Assembly (NCBI GenBank): GCA_905250125.1
Contig: CAJNOL010000376.1
Location: 62,001 to 126,000, forward strand
Direction: 5' to 3'
Source of the DNA: Rotaria sordida
Lineage: Eukaryota; Rotifera; Eurotatoria; Philodinida; Philodinidae
Length of the DNA stretch: 64,000 bases
Shown here: positions 12,901 to 24,526 of the stretch, in pieces
Position numbering within the stretch: position 1 is the first letter of the stretch
How the letters are laid out: each line of letters starts with the position of its first letter
The notes under the pieces: generated by a model
Told to the model about the DNA's origin: nothing
Databases searched by the model: none
Seen by the model: only the letters and a program-made list of their open reading frames with translations
Made by a program: the position numbers and the translations under genes

Positions 12901-13360
12901 TTTCTTATATTAAATGTAATATTACAACAACCGGTACCACGACATTTTAATTTATCCTAAATTATTACAAAAAAAATTAGAATAAAATAAATAAATAAAC
13001 CCTAGAAAAATAGAAATTCTTACCAATGATCGTAATGCATTTCGACGAAAAAATGCTTTACACGATTCACATGATATAGCATCAAAATTATAACCTAAAG
13101 AAAACAATTAAAAAATAAAAAATAATTTTAATAAAAGATTATTATCTACCATGTGCATCACCATTACAAACAACACATGTTAAAAGTGCTTTATAACGTT
13201 TGCCTGTTGGTCCAGAATATTTCTTGTCAACCCTTTGTGATTTATGAATTGATAATGAACGTTTCCTTGAAAGTTGTCTATTATTTTCAACTTGTAAATT
13301 ATTCTCATTGTGTTTTACTCGTCTGTTCGACATTTGTATTATTATTATTGTATCTAACAA
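9957..13360 (-). CDS. Nuclear receptor, NR1J/VDR-like (HR96/DAF-12-type P-box)
   Basis: Ligand-regulated transcription factor, six exons: 13360-13150, 13094-13024, 12956-12860, 12807-12774, 10894-10801 and 10745-9957. All junctions are GT-AG and in frame, giving 431 aa (a start at 13333 is also possible). The DNA-binding domain is about residues 61-133. Finger 1 has C-x2-C-x13-C-x2-C with P-box CESCKAFF and RRNAL. Finger 2 is C-x5-C-x9-C-x2-C (KCRGTGCCNITFNIRKRCKRC) followed by RLEKC. A short hinge precedes a ligand-binding domain in the last exon, with the helix 3-4 signature FQQLDKEEQVYLVKLNL. The P-box points to the NR1J/NR1I-related group. The C-terminal helix reads LSPLMQSLI and lacks the glutamate of a normal AF-2 core. 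Intron 4 (1.9 kb) holds a 775-bp foldback transposon. A truncated paralogue lies at 1983-2292. Confidence 0.9.
11128..11902. mobile_element. Long-TIR foldback transposon in receptor intron 4
   Basis: The element starts TTGGAGTAGAAATTAAAATT and ends with its complement AATTTTAATTTCTACTCCAA. The inverted arms are about 215 bp each (11128-11343 and 11688-11902) and nearly identical, so this is a young insertion. The arms carry sub-repeats of the type TAGTAGAATTTAAAATTCTACT. The unpaired centre of about 340 bp has no coding sequence. No clear target duplication was found. Confidence 0.9.
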
Positions 13361-16300
13361 TGTGTAGAAGCTTTTTATATATAAATTTAGCTAATAAAGG
13401 CCATAACAGAACGAAAAAAAATATTTTTAACCTACCATATGGCTTTCTCACTACTCTAGGCCGTTTACATTACGTAGAAGAAAAATACGTTGAAGGTTTG
13501 AAAGAAACGACGTAAAGAAAAAGAGAGAAAAAAAATGTTTATATGCTCTTTCTTTTAACCTTGATGATTTAACTTTGGTCTGCAATATGCTTACGCATTA
13601 TATCGCAGTGATAAATGAATTCTAAATATAACAGCTGTGAAAAAATCTAAATATAAATCTGACCATTTTTACTCAGAAAGAAACTCTGACGTGGTCACTG
13701 TCGATAAGATTTATTTTAGTTTTAAATAAAAAAAAAGCCATAAACGATAAGAAAAAGCAAACATAAATATATGGGATAGAATGATCAGAATACATCATCG
13801 GACAAATTATCTAACTGTACTAAGTGAATAGTTTATTTTACTGACTTATAAACGTATAATTTTTACATAGAAAAGCGATAAATCTATTTGAAAACGATCA
13901 ATTTAACATTTTATCATAAAGAGAAAAATAACATAGCTTATAGTCATTATTGAGAAAAAAACAGATGTTAAGTCTCTATCCTATTTATCTAATTCATTCT
14001 AAGGATAAATTGATCAATAATATTTTTTTATCATTGAGGCAAATCTAGTTCTACTATACCTTACACGCGGTCGTTTAAAAATGAATGCATTAGCGTACAT
14101 CATATGTAACTATGAAAAACATCAAGAGTAGACTGATGCACTATATGGCCTGTACGTCTTGTTTTTATTCTGCGCCTTTTACATTTATGACGAGAAATGT
14201 TCTTCACAGAACAGAAAAAATGTTTGTTCGGCCTATCGTCCTTCTTTCGTCTGGATAGAGTGCAACCGGCTTTCCCTGATAGTGTTTATTTTCTTCAGGA
14301 TAAAGCAAAATTTATAAGTTACTTAGAGATTCTAAGTTCAATTAATCATACGTAGATTCATTTTTTTGACTATGAAAAAAAAAAAAGAAAAGAAATCTCA
14401 CATGAAATTATTTTGTAATATTTTTTTCTCAATGTTTAAATGCATCAATTTATATATTCTACATTTCGATAAAATAAAACAAACAAGAGCTAATGATCTT
14501 ATTACGAAAAATTTTGAAAAATAAAATTCATTCAATTTTATAATACATAAAAAAGCACCCATTTTACTCAGAATAAAAACGAGTCGATAAATATATCAAT
14601 AAGTTATTTAGAGGCAAAGTCCAACTACATCCTATGGGTATGCAATAGAATCGGTCCCCATCTATCGAGAGTAAGAACAGTAAAAAAAGAAAAAAGAAAA
14701 AAACAGAACGCACTGTTTGACTCGTATTGCTTTTCTCGGTTCTCAATCAAACCATTGGTGTAATTACATATATAGATAGATAGATATAATAGAGATCTAG
14801 AAAGAAATAATGTAAATTTATACTCGATTAGTCTTTACAAAAATATATTCTCCCGAACAGGGTCATACTATAAGTTTGCACTACTTGAACTTAAGTAAAA
14901 AATGTCTACATCATCGAATAGAACAAATATAAATACCAATAATAATATTTTTCAGTATCATTGTACAAATAGAAGTACAATCTTGCAAAGTATATAATCA
15001 AAATTTTCCTATGATAATAATTATAGTTATTTGAAAACGATGAAAAAAAGTTTAAAATTACTTAGTTATTAATTTGCGACATAATAATAATTTGTTTTTA
15101 TTAGAATTCTTTTTTCCGTTGAATTCGTTGCAAATATTATATTATTTTATAATATTTAAATTTTCCTCTAAATGTTTCAAATAATTTATATAGGATACAT
15201 ACATATATAAGATAATGCTGTATTACTATATTTTGTAAATATGTATTGCTATTAACTTCAAGTTACTATAGATAAATTATATTCAAGTGTTCTTTCAACC
15301 TATTCAAACAAAGAGTTCTTGCAATAATTATTTTGATTATTTCATTGTTTTTATATCTTTTTGAGAAAGAGAGTTTCTAATAAAGATTTGTTTATATCGA
15401 AAAATATGAATACCTTATTATTTAAGAAGGACTAATGTTTCATGATAACATTTTTTATAATAGGTTTTGAATGTTATTTAAGAAGATTTTAACATCAAAT
15501 TTAATTTTATAAAGCCTTTAATATGAATTTTTCTAACCGAAAATATGTAATGTAATTTTTTTTCTCTACGTAATCCGTTTTGCTTCAGATGCACTTTTAT
15601 ATATGAAAGGGTAAAAGAACAATGGGTTTTTTTTTATCATGACGTCGAAATAGTTCTAGAAATTCATTAAAATTTAATAAGAACATTGCTCTATTTTGAC
15701 TTTGATTAATGTTTCTTCTGTATAAAAACTGTCAAATCTAAAGAACAAGCTTTATCGACTGTTGCACTCAATTTGTACCTATTAATTGAATACGTTAGTA
15801 TGTCTAATAAAGACTTCTCTTGAAAATCTTTTTTTTTTTTTAGAATACTAGTTAAAGATATTGTTTCTAAAAATCATTTAAGATTAGACGTGATCAACGA
15901 CCAACAGTAGAAACTCATATGAATAGTAATTAGAACTTTCTCTTCTATATTTATGAGAAATTGAACTCGTTCTTTTGCTTGTTGGCATTGGCTTTGTAGT
16001 AATTAGAATAATAATAAACGTGACTTTTTGAGAGAATAAAAGATTTTGTTAATTTAACTTAGATAGAATCATATAAAAAAATGATTATGCTTGATTGAGT
16101 ATTTAACATCGTTATTAAAATAGAAAACTTGATGTAAACGAGAAAAAACCTAATTGATTGACATATTCCATATTTTAACAAAAATAATGTATGGAACGTA
16201 TAAAACGTGAAATTATGAAAAATTAATATTCTCAAGGCGTCAAAAAACCATTTCATCATATTCTATGAGGAATGAATTCTATACGACAAAAATAATTTAT

Positions 16301-16944
16301 AATAAATGTAATAAAAAACAGAGACAAAAATAAAAGAATAGATGATTGATGAACATTCAGACAAAAAACAATCAATACAAAAACCAGATTATTTTCATTA
16401 AAGAATGAACAACATTTTAAAATAAACATATATATGAAAGAACAAAAAAGGTCATATAAATATTTTCTAGAAAGTTATATATTAATGAAAATTATTTGTT
16501 TGTTATAAAAATTGATTCAATACATTTAAAAAACTTTAATATAAAAAATTTTGAGAATATAGAATATATTTTGAAAGATATAAATACTACAGTTTAAGAA
16601 AATAAATCGTGAAATGTTTGAATAAAGAGTTGATTATTAACATCGACTCTTTTCAAATGAAATTATCAATGGTTTATCATCATCTTTAAAAAAAACTCAA
16701 CTTTTCAGAAAATTTTCTTTCAATAAATTTCAGTTGATATATTACTGGTTGTCTTCAACTTACATGTACGATTTTTTTATTATCATATGACTGGATAATT
16801 TGACCATTTTATATGTTGTAAATAGTGATGAATTTAGTAATCTCTGAAATTTTTGGCTTGATCTAATTACTTTTTTTCAATAACATTATTCAAAATACTA
16901 ATAAAATTTTGAATGAAAATTATTTCCTGATTTTTTTTAATCGT
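13361..16944. other. Intergenic, no gene recognised
   Basis: 3.6 kb of AT-rich sequence upstream of the receptor gene, whose promoter should be at the left end. A short GATA-type microsatellite lies near 14770. I see no exon with family resemblance and no RNA gene. Confidence 0.5.
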
Positions 16945-18340
16945 TTCTTGCAAATTTTCTTTGAACAAAAAGAGTTTTGACTTTATGCTCTGACTTTTAT
17001 TACTACGTACGATATTTCAGACTTCGTCTTTAATTAAATATAAAGTATATTGATATTACAAACAGGATCCTTTTTTTTGTTTTACACTTTTTGATATTTT
17101 GTTATGAAAATGTCAATCGAGAACATTTTATGTGGCAATAACAGATGGAATGTCTTGATATTTTCATCAATGATAGAACTCAAAAACTTCTATCGCCTGA
17201 TGTATTTAACAGTTTTGCACCATACGATAAATCAATTATTTTTTTATCAAAAGTCATCTTTTTCCTATTATTCATAAGATATATTTGAAGATGCTGGTGT
17301 ATTTTTCATAGACTATACTCTCGCGACTGCTTAAAATAGTTTTGTGTAACTACTTTCTTGTTATAGATGGTATGACAGCATAAAATGACTAAACTAGACC
17401 TTCGACATTTTTATTTTTAACAAAAAAAATAATACGATAAGAAAGAGTAGCACTTCCATAGAAAATAGCATAACAAGAACAAGAGTATTTCCAGATTTTA
17501 ATTAAGAAAGTTGATCTTTATCAAAAATAAACCTTATATTCGCAATCAACATGCAAAACTATATCAGAAAACATATTTTTCATTGTAAAATAATTCTCAT
17601 GAAAATTTTATCCTGTACTCCCCCCTATGGGTGAAATTTTGATCAAAAATATTTTACGATAAAAGTATGTTCTCTGATACACTTTTGCATGCTAATTGGA
17701 AATATGTTTTATTTCTGATAAAAATCAACTTTCTTAATTAAAGTCTGGAAATATTCTTCTTTGTTTTATGCTATTTTCTATGAAAGTGCTACTCGCTCTT
17801 AGCATATTATTTTTTTTTTGTTAAAAGTAAAATTGTCGAAGGTCTAGTTTCGTAATTTTCTACTCTCATACCATATACAACAAAAAAGTAGCTACATAAG
17901 AATATTTTAATCAGTCAAGAGAATACAATCTATAGAAAATACGCCGACGTCTCCAAATATATCTTATGAATAATAGGAAAAAGATGACTTTTGATAAAAA
18001 AATAATTGATTTATCGTATGGTGCAAAACTGTTAAATACATCAGGCGATAGAAGTTTTTGAGTTCTATCATTGATGAAAATATCAAGACATTCCATCTGT
18101 TATTGCCACATAAAATGTTCTTGATTGACATTTTCATAACAAAATATCAAAAAGTGTAAAAAAAAAACAAAAGGATCCTGTTTGTGATATCAATATATTT
18201 TATATTTAATTAAAGGCATTGTCTGAAATATCGTATGTAGTAGTAGTAAAAGTCACTAATACTTATGATTAGAAGAGTATAATGTCAAAATTTCTTCATT
18301 TCGAAATGCAAAAGTCATTTTTTCAAAGAAAATTCTTTAT
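16945..18340. mobile_element. 1.4-kb near-perfect palindrome (foldback element)
   Basis: Two arms of roughly 650 bp (about 16950-17620 and 17650-18330) are inverted copies meeting around 17630. Examples are GGATCCTTTT near 17067 against its complement near 18172, and ATGGAATGTCTTGATATTTT (17149) against the same sequence on the other strand at 18096. Each arm carries the same open stretch starting MECLDIFINDRTQKLLSPDV; it stays open for 61 codons only in the right arm (18096-17911, minus). It could be a captured exon or chance. No terminal signature or target duplication was identified. Confidence 0.8.
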
Positions 18341-18840
18341 TCACTAGTCTTGGTAAAAGTGATCAGATTGAACTGGAAATTTCATAGATTACTAAACTCA
18401 TCATCATTTACAACATATTTTAAAAAAATCATGACGTTCTGGAATATTCCTCCATTGTCGATGTCTCAATATCTCAAATACTTACTTTTAAATTACTTTA
18501 TTGCAAAACAAAGACTTGAGATTAATATTTATTATAGGATTTTTTTGATTTGTGATTATTGATTATAGATTATGATAAGTATATGATTATTATTTGTTAC
18601 ATTAGAGAGTTAGTTTTTCGTTCATAGTTATTTATCATCTTATTTTGTGAAACTCGTATATATTTTCGAAGCAAGTAGTGAGTGTAAGTTTAAATCGATA
18701 TTTTTGTAGTTCTTTCTTTTCTAGACCCTAGCAATCGGCAAAGCGGAGGTGGAGAATACCAAAGGTCATGGAATACGTTTCTCTATCAATCGAAGACAAC
18801 AGATGTCAGACTCCTTTTCCTAATTTCCTTAACAACAGGA

Positions 18841-19750
18841 CAAGGCACTGAATAGCATTAACAAAAAAGAAAGACTGTTATAGAAAGTTCTAAAACATTT
18901 CAAAAATTTCTCGAAATTTGAATAACTAAAATACATTTGTGAATGTTCTAAAAAAATCCAGTTTTTCTTGTCTTTCGCACAGATAAAAGTTTATGTTTAA
19001 GATGTCAAAAATGATGAATAAGGATATGTCAAAGTTATTCTCTAGAACTTCTTAGCTATTTCAAATCTACTATCAAAGTATATCACGAATATAGTAGTTT
19101 GAGTTCATTTTATACAAGTCTATCTCGCAATACAGTAAAGTATTTGAGCTTTATTGTTAGACCGACTAATATAAAATGAACTCAAACTAATATACTCGTT
19201 ACATACGTCGACAGTGCACTTAAAATAGCTAAAAGATTTTAGAAAATAGTTTTGATTTACCCTTACAGTATGGAGTTTTCACATTTTTCGCTCTTGATAG
19301 TCATGCATTTATCTGGCACAATCATCTCATGATCAGCATAAGAAATATGAATTGACTGAATTATAACTTCGGGAAAAAAAACATGATATCAGTGTTTGTG
19401 AGGTCATCACGATGTATAATAGAATTTTGAGACCTGCTGTGAATATAATCGATACATGGAACAGGCTTATTTATCAGTTAAATCAATGTTTAGAATAATA
19501 ATGATGTTTAAATTAAGAAAAATGGAATATGATAATGAAAATCAACGAACGAATAGCAATAACCCAAACAAAAAAATTCACTTCGAAATGCAGAAATTCG
19601 TTTCTCTGTCAATCGATTATCCTTGGAAAATAGCTATAGTCTGTTAAAGATTTTTCACTTGACATATTTTGTATTAGTATAGTGAGGCTAAAGAAGACAT
19701 GCGAGTTCCACATTGGAGTTCCAAAAGGACTGTGCTAACAAGTTTTGTTT
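18841..19750. repeat. Dispersed repeat, family C copy 1
   Basis: Collinear, diverged similarity with 52461-53115 along its length: GGCACTGAATAGCATTAACA against GTGCTGAACAGCACTAACA at the start, then TTGTGAATGTTC, then TCAGTTAAATCAATG.TTAGAATAA, and the final GCGAGTTCCACAT against GTGAGTTCTACAT. Copy 1 is longer because it contains a nested hairpin at about 19074-19203 (GTTTGAGTTCATTTTATA and its complement), a second small insertion. Non-coding. Confidence 0.75.
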
Positions 19751-20635
19751 TTTGTACATTTTCTATCTATACTAAATTTTTGTTCGTGTTTATCATCTTT
19801 GCTGATAATGATCGTCCATGATAAAGGTCGAAATTTTCAGATTTATTGTAAAATTAAAAACTTTATATTGCATTTTTCTTTCTTTTATTAAAAAAATCCT
19901 AAAAGAAAAGAATTTTATAACTTTAATAGACATTTTCATTATTGATAACAATAAATCTGAGGTTGGAATACATTAATATATCATTTTGTGCACAAGAAAA
20001 TTTTTGACAAAATAAAGCTTATTTGCATGTACAAATCTAATTTAAAGAAATAAATTTCATAATATAAAAAATATTCAACAAATTGATGAGTTCTGTTTTT
20101 TTAAGCTGATAGATGTCACTGACATGTATATATTTTTTTTGTTTCACAGTTTGTTAGTAACATTTTTTAATCTTCAAACTATTTTTCATTACTAAAAACA
20201 ATCATTGATTTTCTTCTTCACAAAAAAACAACTATTCTTCGTCATTGGGGTTTAATAATAGAATTTCATTGGTTGATCAGAAAAACAAATTAGCACTAAA
20301 TTAATTGAAGTGATGATGACGGCCGTATGAAAGAAAGTTTTATTGAGTTTTTTTTTTATTCTTTGATTCATTTTTTTTCTCTTCTGTTAAAAGCTATTTG
20401 TCTAACGTGTAGGCGTCCGATGGCAACAATCGAATTCCATTGCCAAAAAGAAAAAATGTTCAATTTTCTATATTCATTGTTAATTCACAACTTGGCCTAT
20501 TTAAATATTTCATTGTGATATTTCATTGATTATAAAAAAAAATAAAATAAATCAAAAATAAATAAAAATGACATTTGATATAAAAACAAAAACAAATTTA
20601 TTTTAGACCTATTTCTTTCGTCGTCGTTAAGATCA
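19751..20635. other. Upstream region of the ARL14EP-like gene
   Basis: No independent gene is visible. A pyrimidine-rich tract ending TTTATTTTAG at 20606 sits 30 nt before the ATG at 20636 and looks like a splice acceptor. The gene may therefore have a 5'-UTR intron or receive a trans-spliced leader. Confidence 0.4.
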
Positions 20636-23600
20636 ATGGATGATAGTAATAATAATATATTTGATGTGCTCGAATCGGTTTGTGTAAAAAAATTTTTTAA
20701 ATATCAATCTATTTACGAATATATATAGCCATCATCAACAAAAACATTAAAAATAACTTCAACATCAACAAATGTATTATCTATACGTCGTTCTCATCGT
20801 CCATTGATAAATACCAACAATGGATCTTATTCATCTGCCAATTCTACAGCAGATATATCCTCATCATCAAATGGATCTCAACGAAAAAAACGAAAAGTAA
20901 AATAATAATATTCAACAAAATTTAAATTAAATCTATGTTTTACAATTTAGGATCGAGCTCTTCAAGATCTTGGATTTGTAAATCCAGGTCCAAAAAATTT
21001 AGTTAATGTCGCTAATGTACCATCGAGACGTTTAAAAACTCGACAATCATCTGCACAAGAAAAACCAAGGTAAGTAAAAACAAAAACAAAAAAGCAATTT
21101 TATAACGATCATTTCTCTTTTTTTTTTCAAAATGATTCATTTTATTAATATAAATATTTGATATTAACAAAATAGGTAATATTTCATTCATGAATAATTT
21201 ATATCAAAAGTTATCAAACGATAACGGACAAATATTTTTATAAAAAGCTAAGAATTTTACCTTGAGTATAGACGAATGAGATAAACAATCGTTTACGAAC
21301 TTCTATGATAACGAATATTATTATAAGTTTATAGACATACAAATTTTTTTTTCGGCGATTTACATTTTTAAACAATAATACGTCATTCTACTTTTGAAAT
21401 ATTTAAAATGACGATCTCCACCTACGACTACTGTGTATTTGATAAAAGAAATATGATAGTAAAGAAGAGATATAAGATCTTCTATTCATATTTTATCATG
21501 AATCATATAACATTGATATAAAATATCTGTTGTATGAACTAGTTACTACTAAAACAAATTTGAAATATAACTCTTCGTAAGTATTTACGTAGTTTATCAA
21601 TATTTATAGATTCTACATTTTTTATTCATTGACAAACATTTAGTATTCTTACAAAAAAAAACGATCATAGAAAAAATTTTCGTTTATTTCATATGGCTAT
21701 AAGATGTTTGTTGTTCAGTGAGTAGAAATGTAAGCGGTGATAGTTTAAAAATTGATTTGTTTTTTTTTTTTTAATTCGAAAAATTTTTAATTGTAAAAAA
21801 TAATGATATAAAAATAATCGAAGACATTCACAAAAACTAACTTTAACTATTATTTTTCGAATTATGGTGATGATTTTATTCTATTGATTAATAAAATAAA
21901 TATTATTCTCTCGTTAGATAATATATTATCATAAGATCTATGTTCTAAGTAAAATTAGAATTCGACTAGAGATAAATTTATACAATTTCATGCTTTACCA
22001 AAGGGTAGAGTGGAATGGAAAACAAGAGAAAATTGCGATCGTATCGATAAACGTTATTAATATAGATGTATGCATTAAAATCCAATTAAAAAAAAAATAT
22101 ATAAATCGGATTTAACAACCGGTCGCGCATGCAATAATAAAGGGGAAGTACTCTACAAAATCACGTTTATGTAAAAGAACGGAAATTTTGTTTTTCTGTT
22201 TTCGACAAAATGTCATGCAAAAAACAAGATGGTTAAACAAATATGTATCGAAAGATTAAAATATTTTGGCTTGTAAATTATTTAATGAAATGAAAACATG
22301 TTTTTGAATAAAAAAACAAAAAAATAATTCTAGTCAGATTTTAATTGTGTGAATTTATCTCTAGTCGAATTCTAATTTTGTTTACAATATCTATTTTGTT
22401 TCAAGGATAATTTTCTAAAATGAATAAGAGGATAGATTAGAAATACTCGATTTTTAATTATAAAAACTTCTATAGAACACTTTGTATCATGAGTAGAGCT
22501 CACCGAATTCAAAATTTTCGGATCCAACTATACTTTGATACATTTAACAAAACTTTTTAATCGGAATTGGATAGCCGTCCCGAAGGTATGAGATACTTTT
22601 TTTCCGATTTTTTGTATTCAGTGGGATGAACACGACGAGCTCTACTCGTGAGGAACGTCTCTCAACTGATAAATCGCGTTTTAGATCGACACTATGTGTA
22701 TCATGTAGATCCAAATGAATTTTGAATATATTGGAAAGAGTTCGAATCTTTAGTTTGTTGTTACGTAAATACAGTAAATATACGGTAGGTTTTAAGTGAA
22801 TACTATAGTTCCTCTCAAGGAAACTGATTTTACTGGACACCTTATTCAGAGGTAAATTTTGATGAGATTGATTTATTGTGAAACTTTTAGGTCTTTTGAT
22901 TTGCGTCTATTGTGAAATATGAAAATCAAATCTACCGTTATAATGGTTGATAGAAAAGTAATTAGACAAAGTATTCATTTAGTTTTCTACCTTTTTAAAT
23001 AGCTTGTAGAAATTTGAAAACATTGAGTTAAATTCAGAATTTTGTGCTCTTTCCGACTATGGGTTCAATATTATTGTAGGACTTCTGATTTAACAGTTAC
23101 AAGTCAATCTTTTATAGGCGCGAAAACTAAGTTTGAACGAAGAAAATTGACGTTTATTGCTGCTATTATCTTCTTTACTGCATACGCTATGTTATTGATT
23201 TCTTTGCATAGAATTAAAGACAAAATTATTCCCTACTAAACATATAAGAATCAAGAGTTTTACAACAATGATTCAGAAATGACTGAGCTCATTTTGCAAG
23301 CCTGTTTTCCATAGAAATCAAGAAGATTATCGAAGTTGACACCAGGGATGGGCGAGTCCGAGTCACTTTTTTTTAATGACTCAGACTCGACTCTGACTCG
23401 AAAATTTTGGAAAGTTGACTCGAGTCATTTCGAGTCAATAGTTCAAAAAGTTTGATTTACTCACAGAAAAGTTTACATTATGTCAAATTAAGTTCTTAAA
23501 ATCGCAACTTTCTTGTCCATAGAATGCATTCAACCAAAAACAGTTTTCAAGAGCAGCCTTCAGCCTATATGTTTAGACATCGAATGTCACAGCTTAACTG

Positions 23601-24310
23601 TACTATCGAATCCCTTTATAAAAAGAAATGATTTATGTGTGGAGTTGACCTTACTTTTGTTACTTTTCTAATTAAAATAGATTTGTGCTATGGTTTTATT
23701 TTCTATGTGACTTTTCATACTTCTGTTTTAGTTCCTAAGAGCTTGTAACTGGATAGTGCGTAATGAAAATCTTTTGTTGATCTTCGTAAAAATAAACTAA
23801 GACAAATAATATCGAAAAAAAAAGACTCGCCTCGACTTGACTTGACTCGAAATATTTTTTAAATGACTCGGACTCGACTCGACTCGAGAAAAGGCTTGAC
23901 TCGCCCATCCCTGGTTGACACGATACCCGTTATCAAAACATTCGCTATTAACAAATAATTCAGAGCTAATTACTCAGTACTATAGTATTTTATTGAGAAA
24001 TGTTTGTTCTTTTATTTCGTTTTATTTTTTTTTGAATTCTAGTTCAAGTAAACCATTATATGATAAATCAGGTCTTCTTCTTTCCGATGAAGCAGATCGA
24101 TGTGATTGTAATCGTTTAACATGTCCTGGATGTTTCTTACCTTGTACATCTTGTCATTCATCAAAATGTGGTCTCGAATGTCGTATGTATATAAATATAT
24201 TTGAAAAAAAATATATTAATATTCATTTTAAATTTTCAATATTAGGTAATCTTCGAACTTATACATATGAATATCGTTTATTTGGTACAAATAAAGAAAT
24301 AATTCAATAA
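20636..24310 (+). CDS. ARL14EP: ARL14 effector protein homologue (ARF7EP_C zinc-cluster domain)
   Basis: Five exons: 20636-20677, 20729-20896, 20951-21069, 24043-24182 and 24246-24310. All are GT-AG and in frame, about 177 aa. Vertebrate ARL14EP links the small GTPase ARL14 to the actin motor MYO1E, and related proteins also occur in chromatin complexes; which role applies here is unknown. Two conserved blocks identify it. RALQDLGFVNPGPKN matches the vertebrate LRSLQFTNPG region. The Cys-rich C-terminus LYDKSGLLLSDEADRCDC...CPGCFLPCTSC...SKCGLECR matches the ARF7EP_C cysteine pattern. The N-terminus is Ser/Thr-rich with a basic RKKRK cluster. Intron 3 (3 kb) carries a hAT-type MITE and a second small inverted-repeat element. 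The gene ends only about 216 bp before FoxJ2/3 on the same strand. Confidence 0.9.
21951..22379. mobile_element. 429-bp MITE in ARL14EP intron 3
   Basis: The terminal inverted repeats of about 28 bp are essentially perfect: AAAATTAGAATTCGACTAGA at the left, and the complement ending TCTAGTCGAATTCTAATTTT at the right. The interior is AT-rich and non-coding. The superfamily and target duplication are unclear. Confidence 0.8.
23343..23913. mobile_element. hAT-type MITE, 571 bp, with exact 8-bp target duplication
   Basis: Begins CAGGGATGGGCGAGTC and ends GACTCGCCCATCCCTG, an inverted pair typical of hAT elements. The 8 bases GTTGACAC occur directly before (23335-23342) and directly after (23914-23921). 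Just inside both ends are arrays of GACTCG/CGAGTC sub-repeats, as hAT transposases often bind subterminal motifs. No transposase is encoded. The element lies in intron 3 of the ARL14EP-like gene. Confidence 0.95.
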
Positions 24311-24467
24311 TTATAATTCATCGAACAAACTGTTTTGAAAGAGACAAAAAAAAAAAAATCAAAAAAAGAATATTTGTTATATTTTCTTGTTTGTATATAA
24401 CATTTATTATTCTGACATATGTTGTGTTTTCTGACTTATCAGAAACATTTCTAAATTGAATTTCTTT

Positions 24468-24526
24468 AACTCATAATGAGTTAATTTCTATTTCTAGAGT
24501 AAAAAAAACGAAGAAAAGAAAAGCAT
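24468..24526 (+). promoter_or_regulatory. Possible splice acceptor in the FoxJ2/3 5' leader
   Basis: Only about 216 bp separate the stop of the ARL14EP-like gene from this ATG. A pyrimidine-rich run ending TTTCTATTTCTAG (to 24498) lies 28 nt upstream of the ATG at 24527. This could be the end of a short 5'-UTR intron or a spliced-leader acceptor in a two-gene transcript. Sequence alone cannot choose. Confidence 0.35.

Noticed and set aside
22544-22840. 98-codon minus-strand open frame in ARL14EP intron 3
   Set aside because: Antisense in an intron crowded with transposons; no recognised domain.
23042-23239. 65-codon frame with a hydrophobic stretch in ARL14EP intron 3
   Set aside because: A hydrophobic run is expected from AT-rich DNA; no other support.
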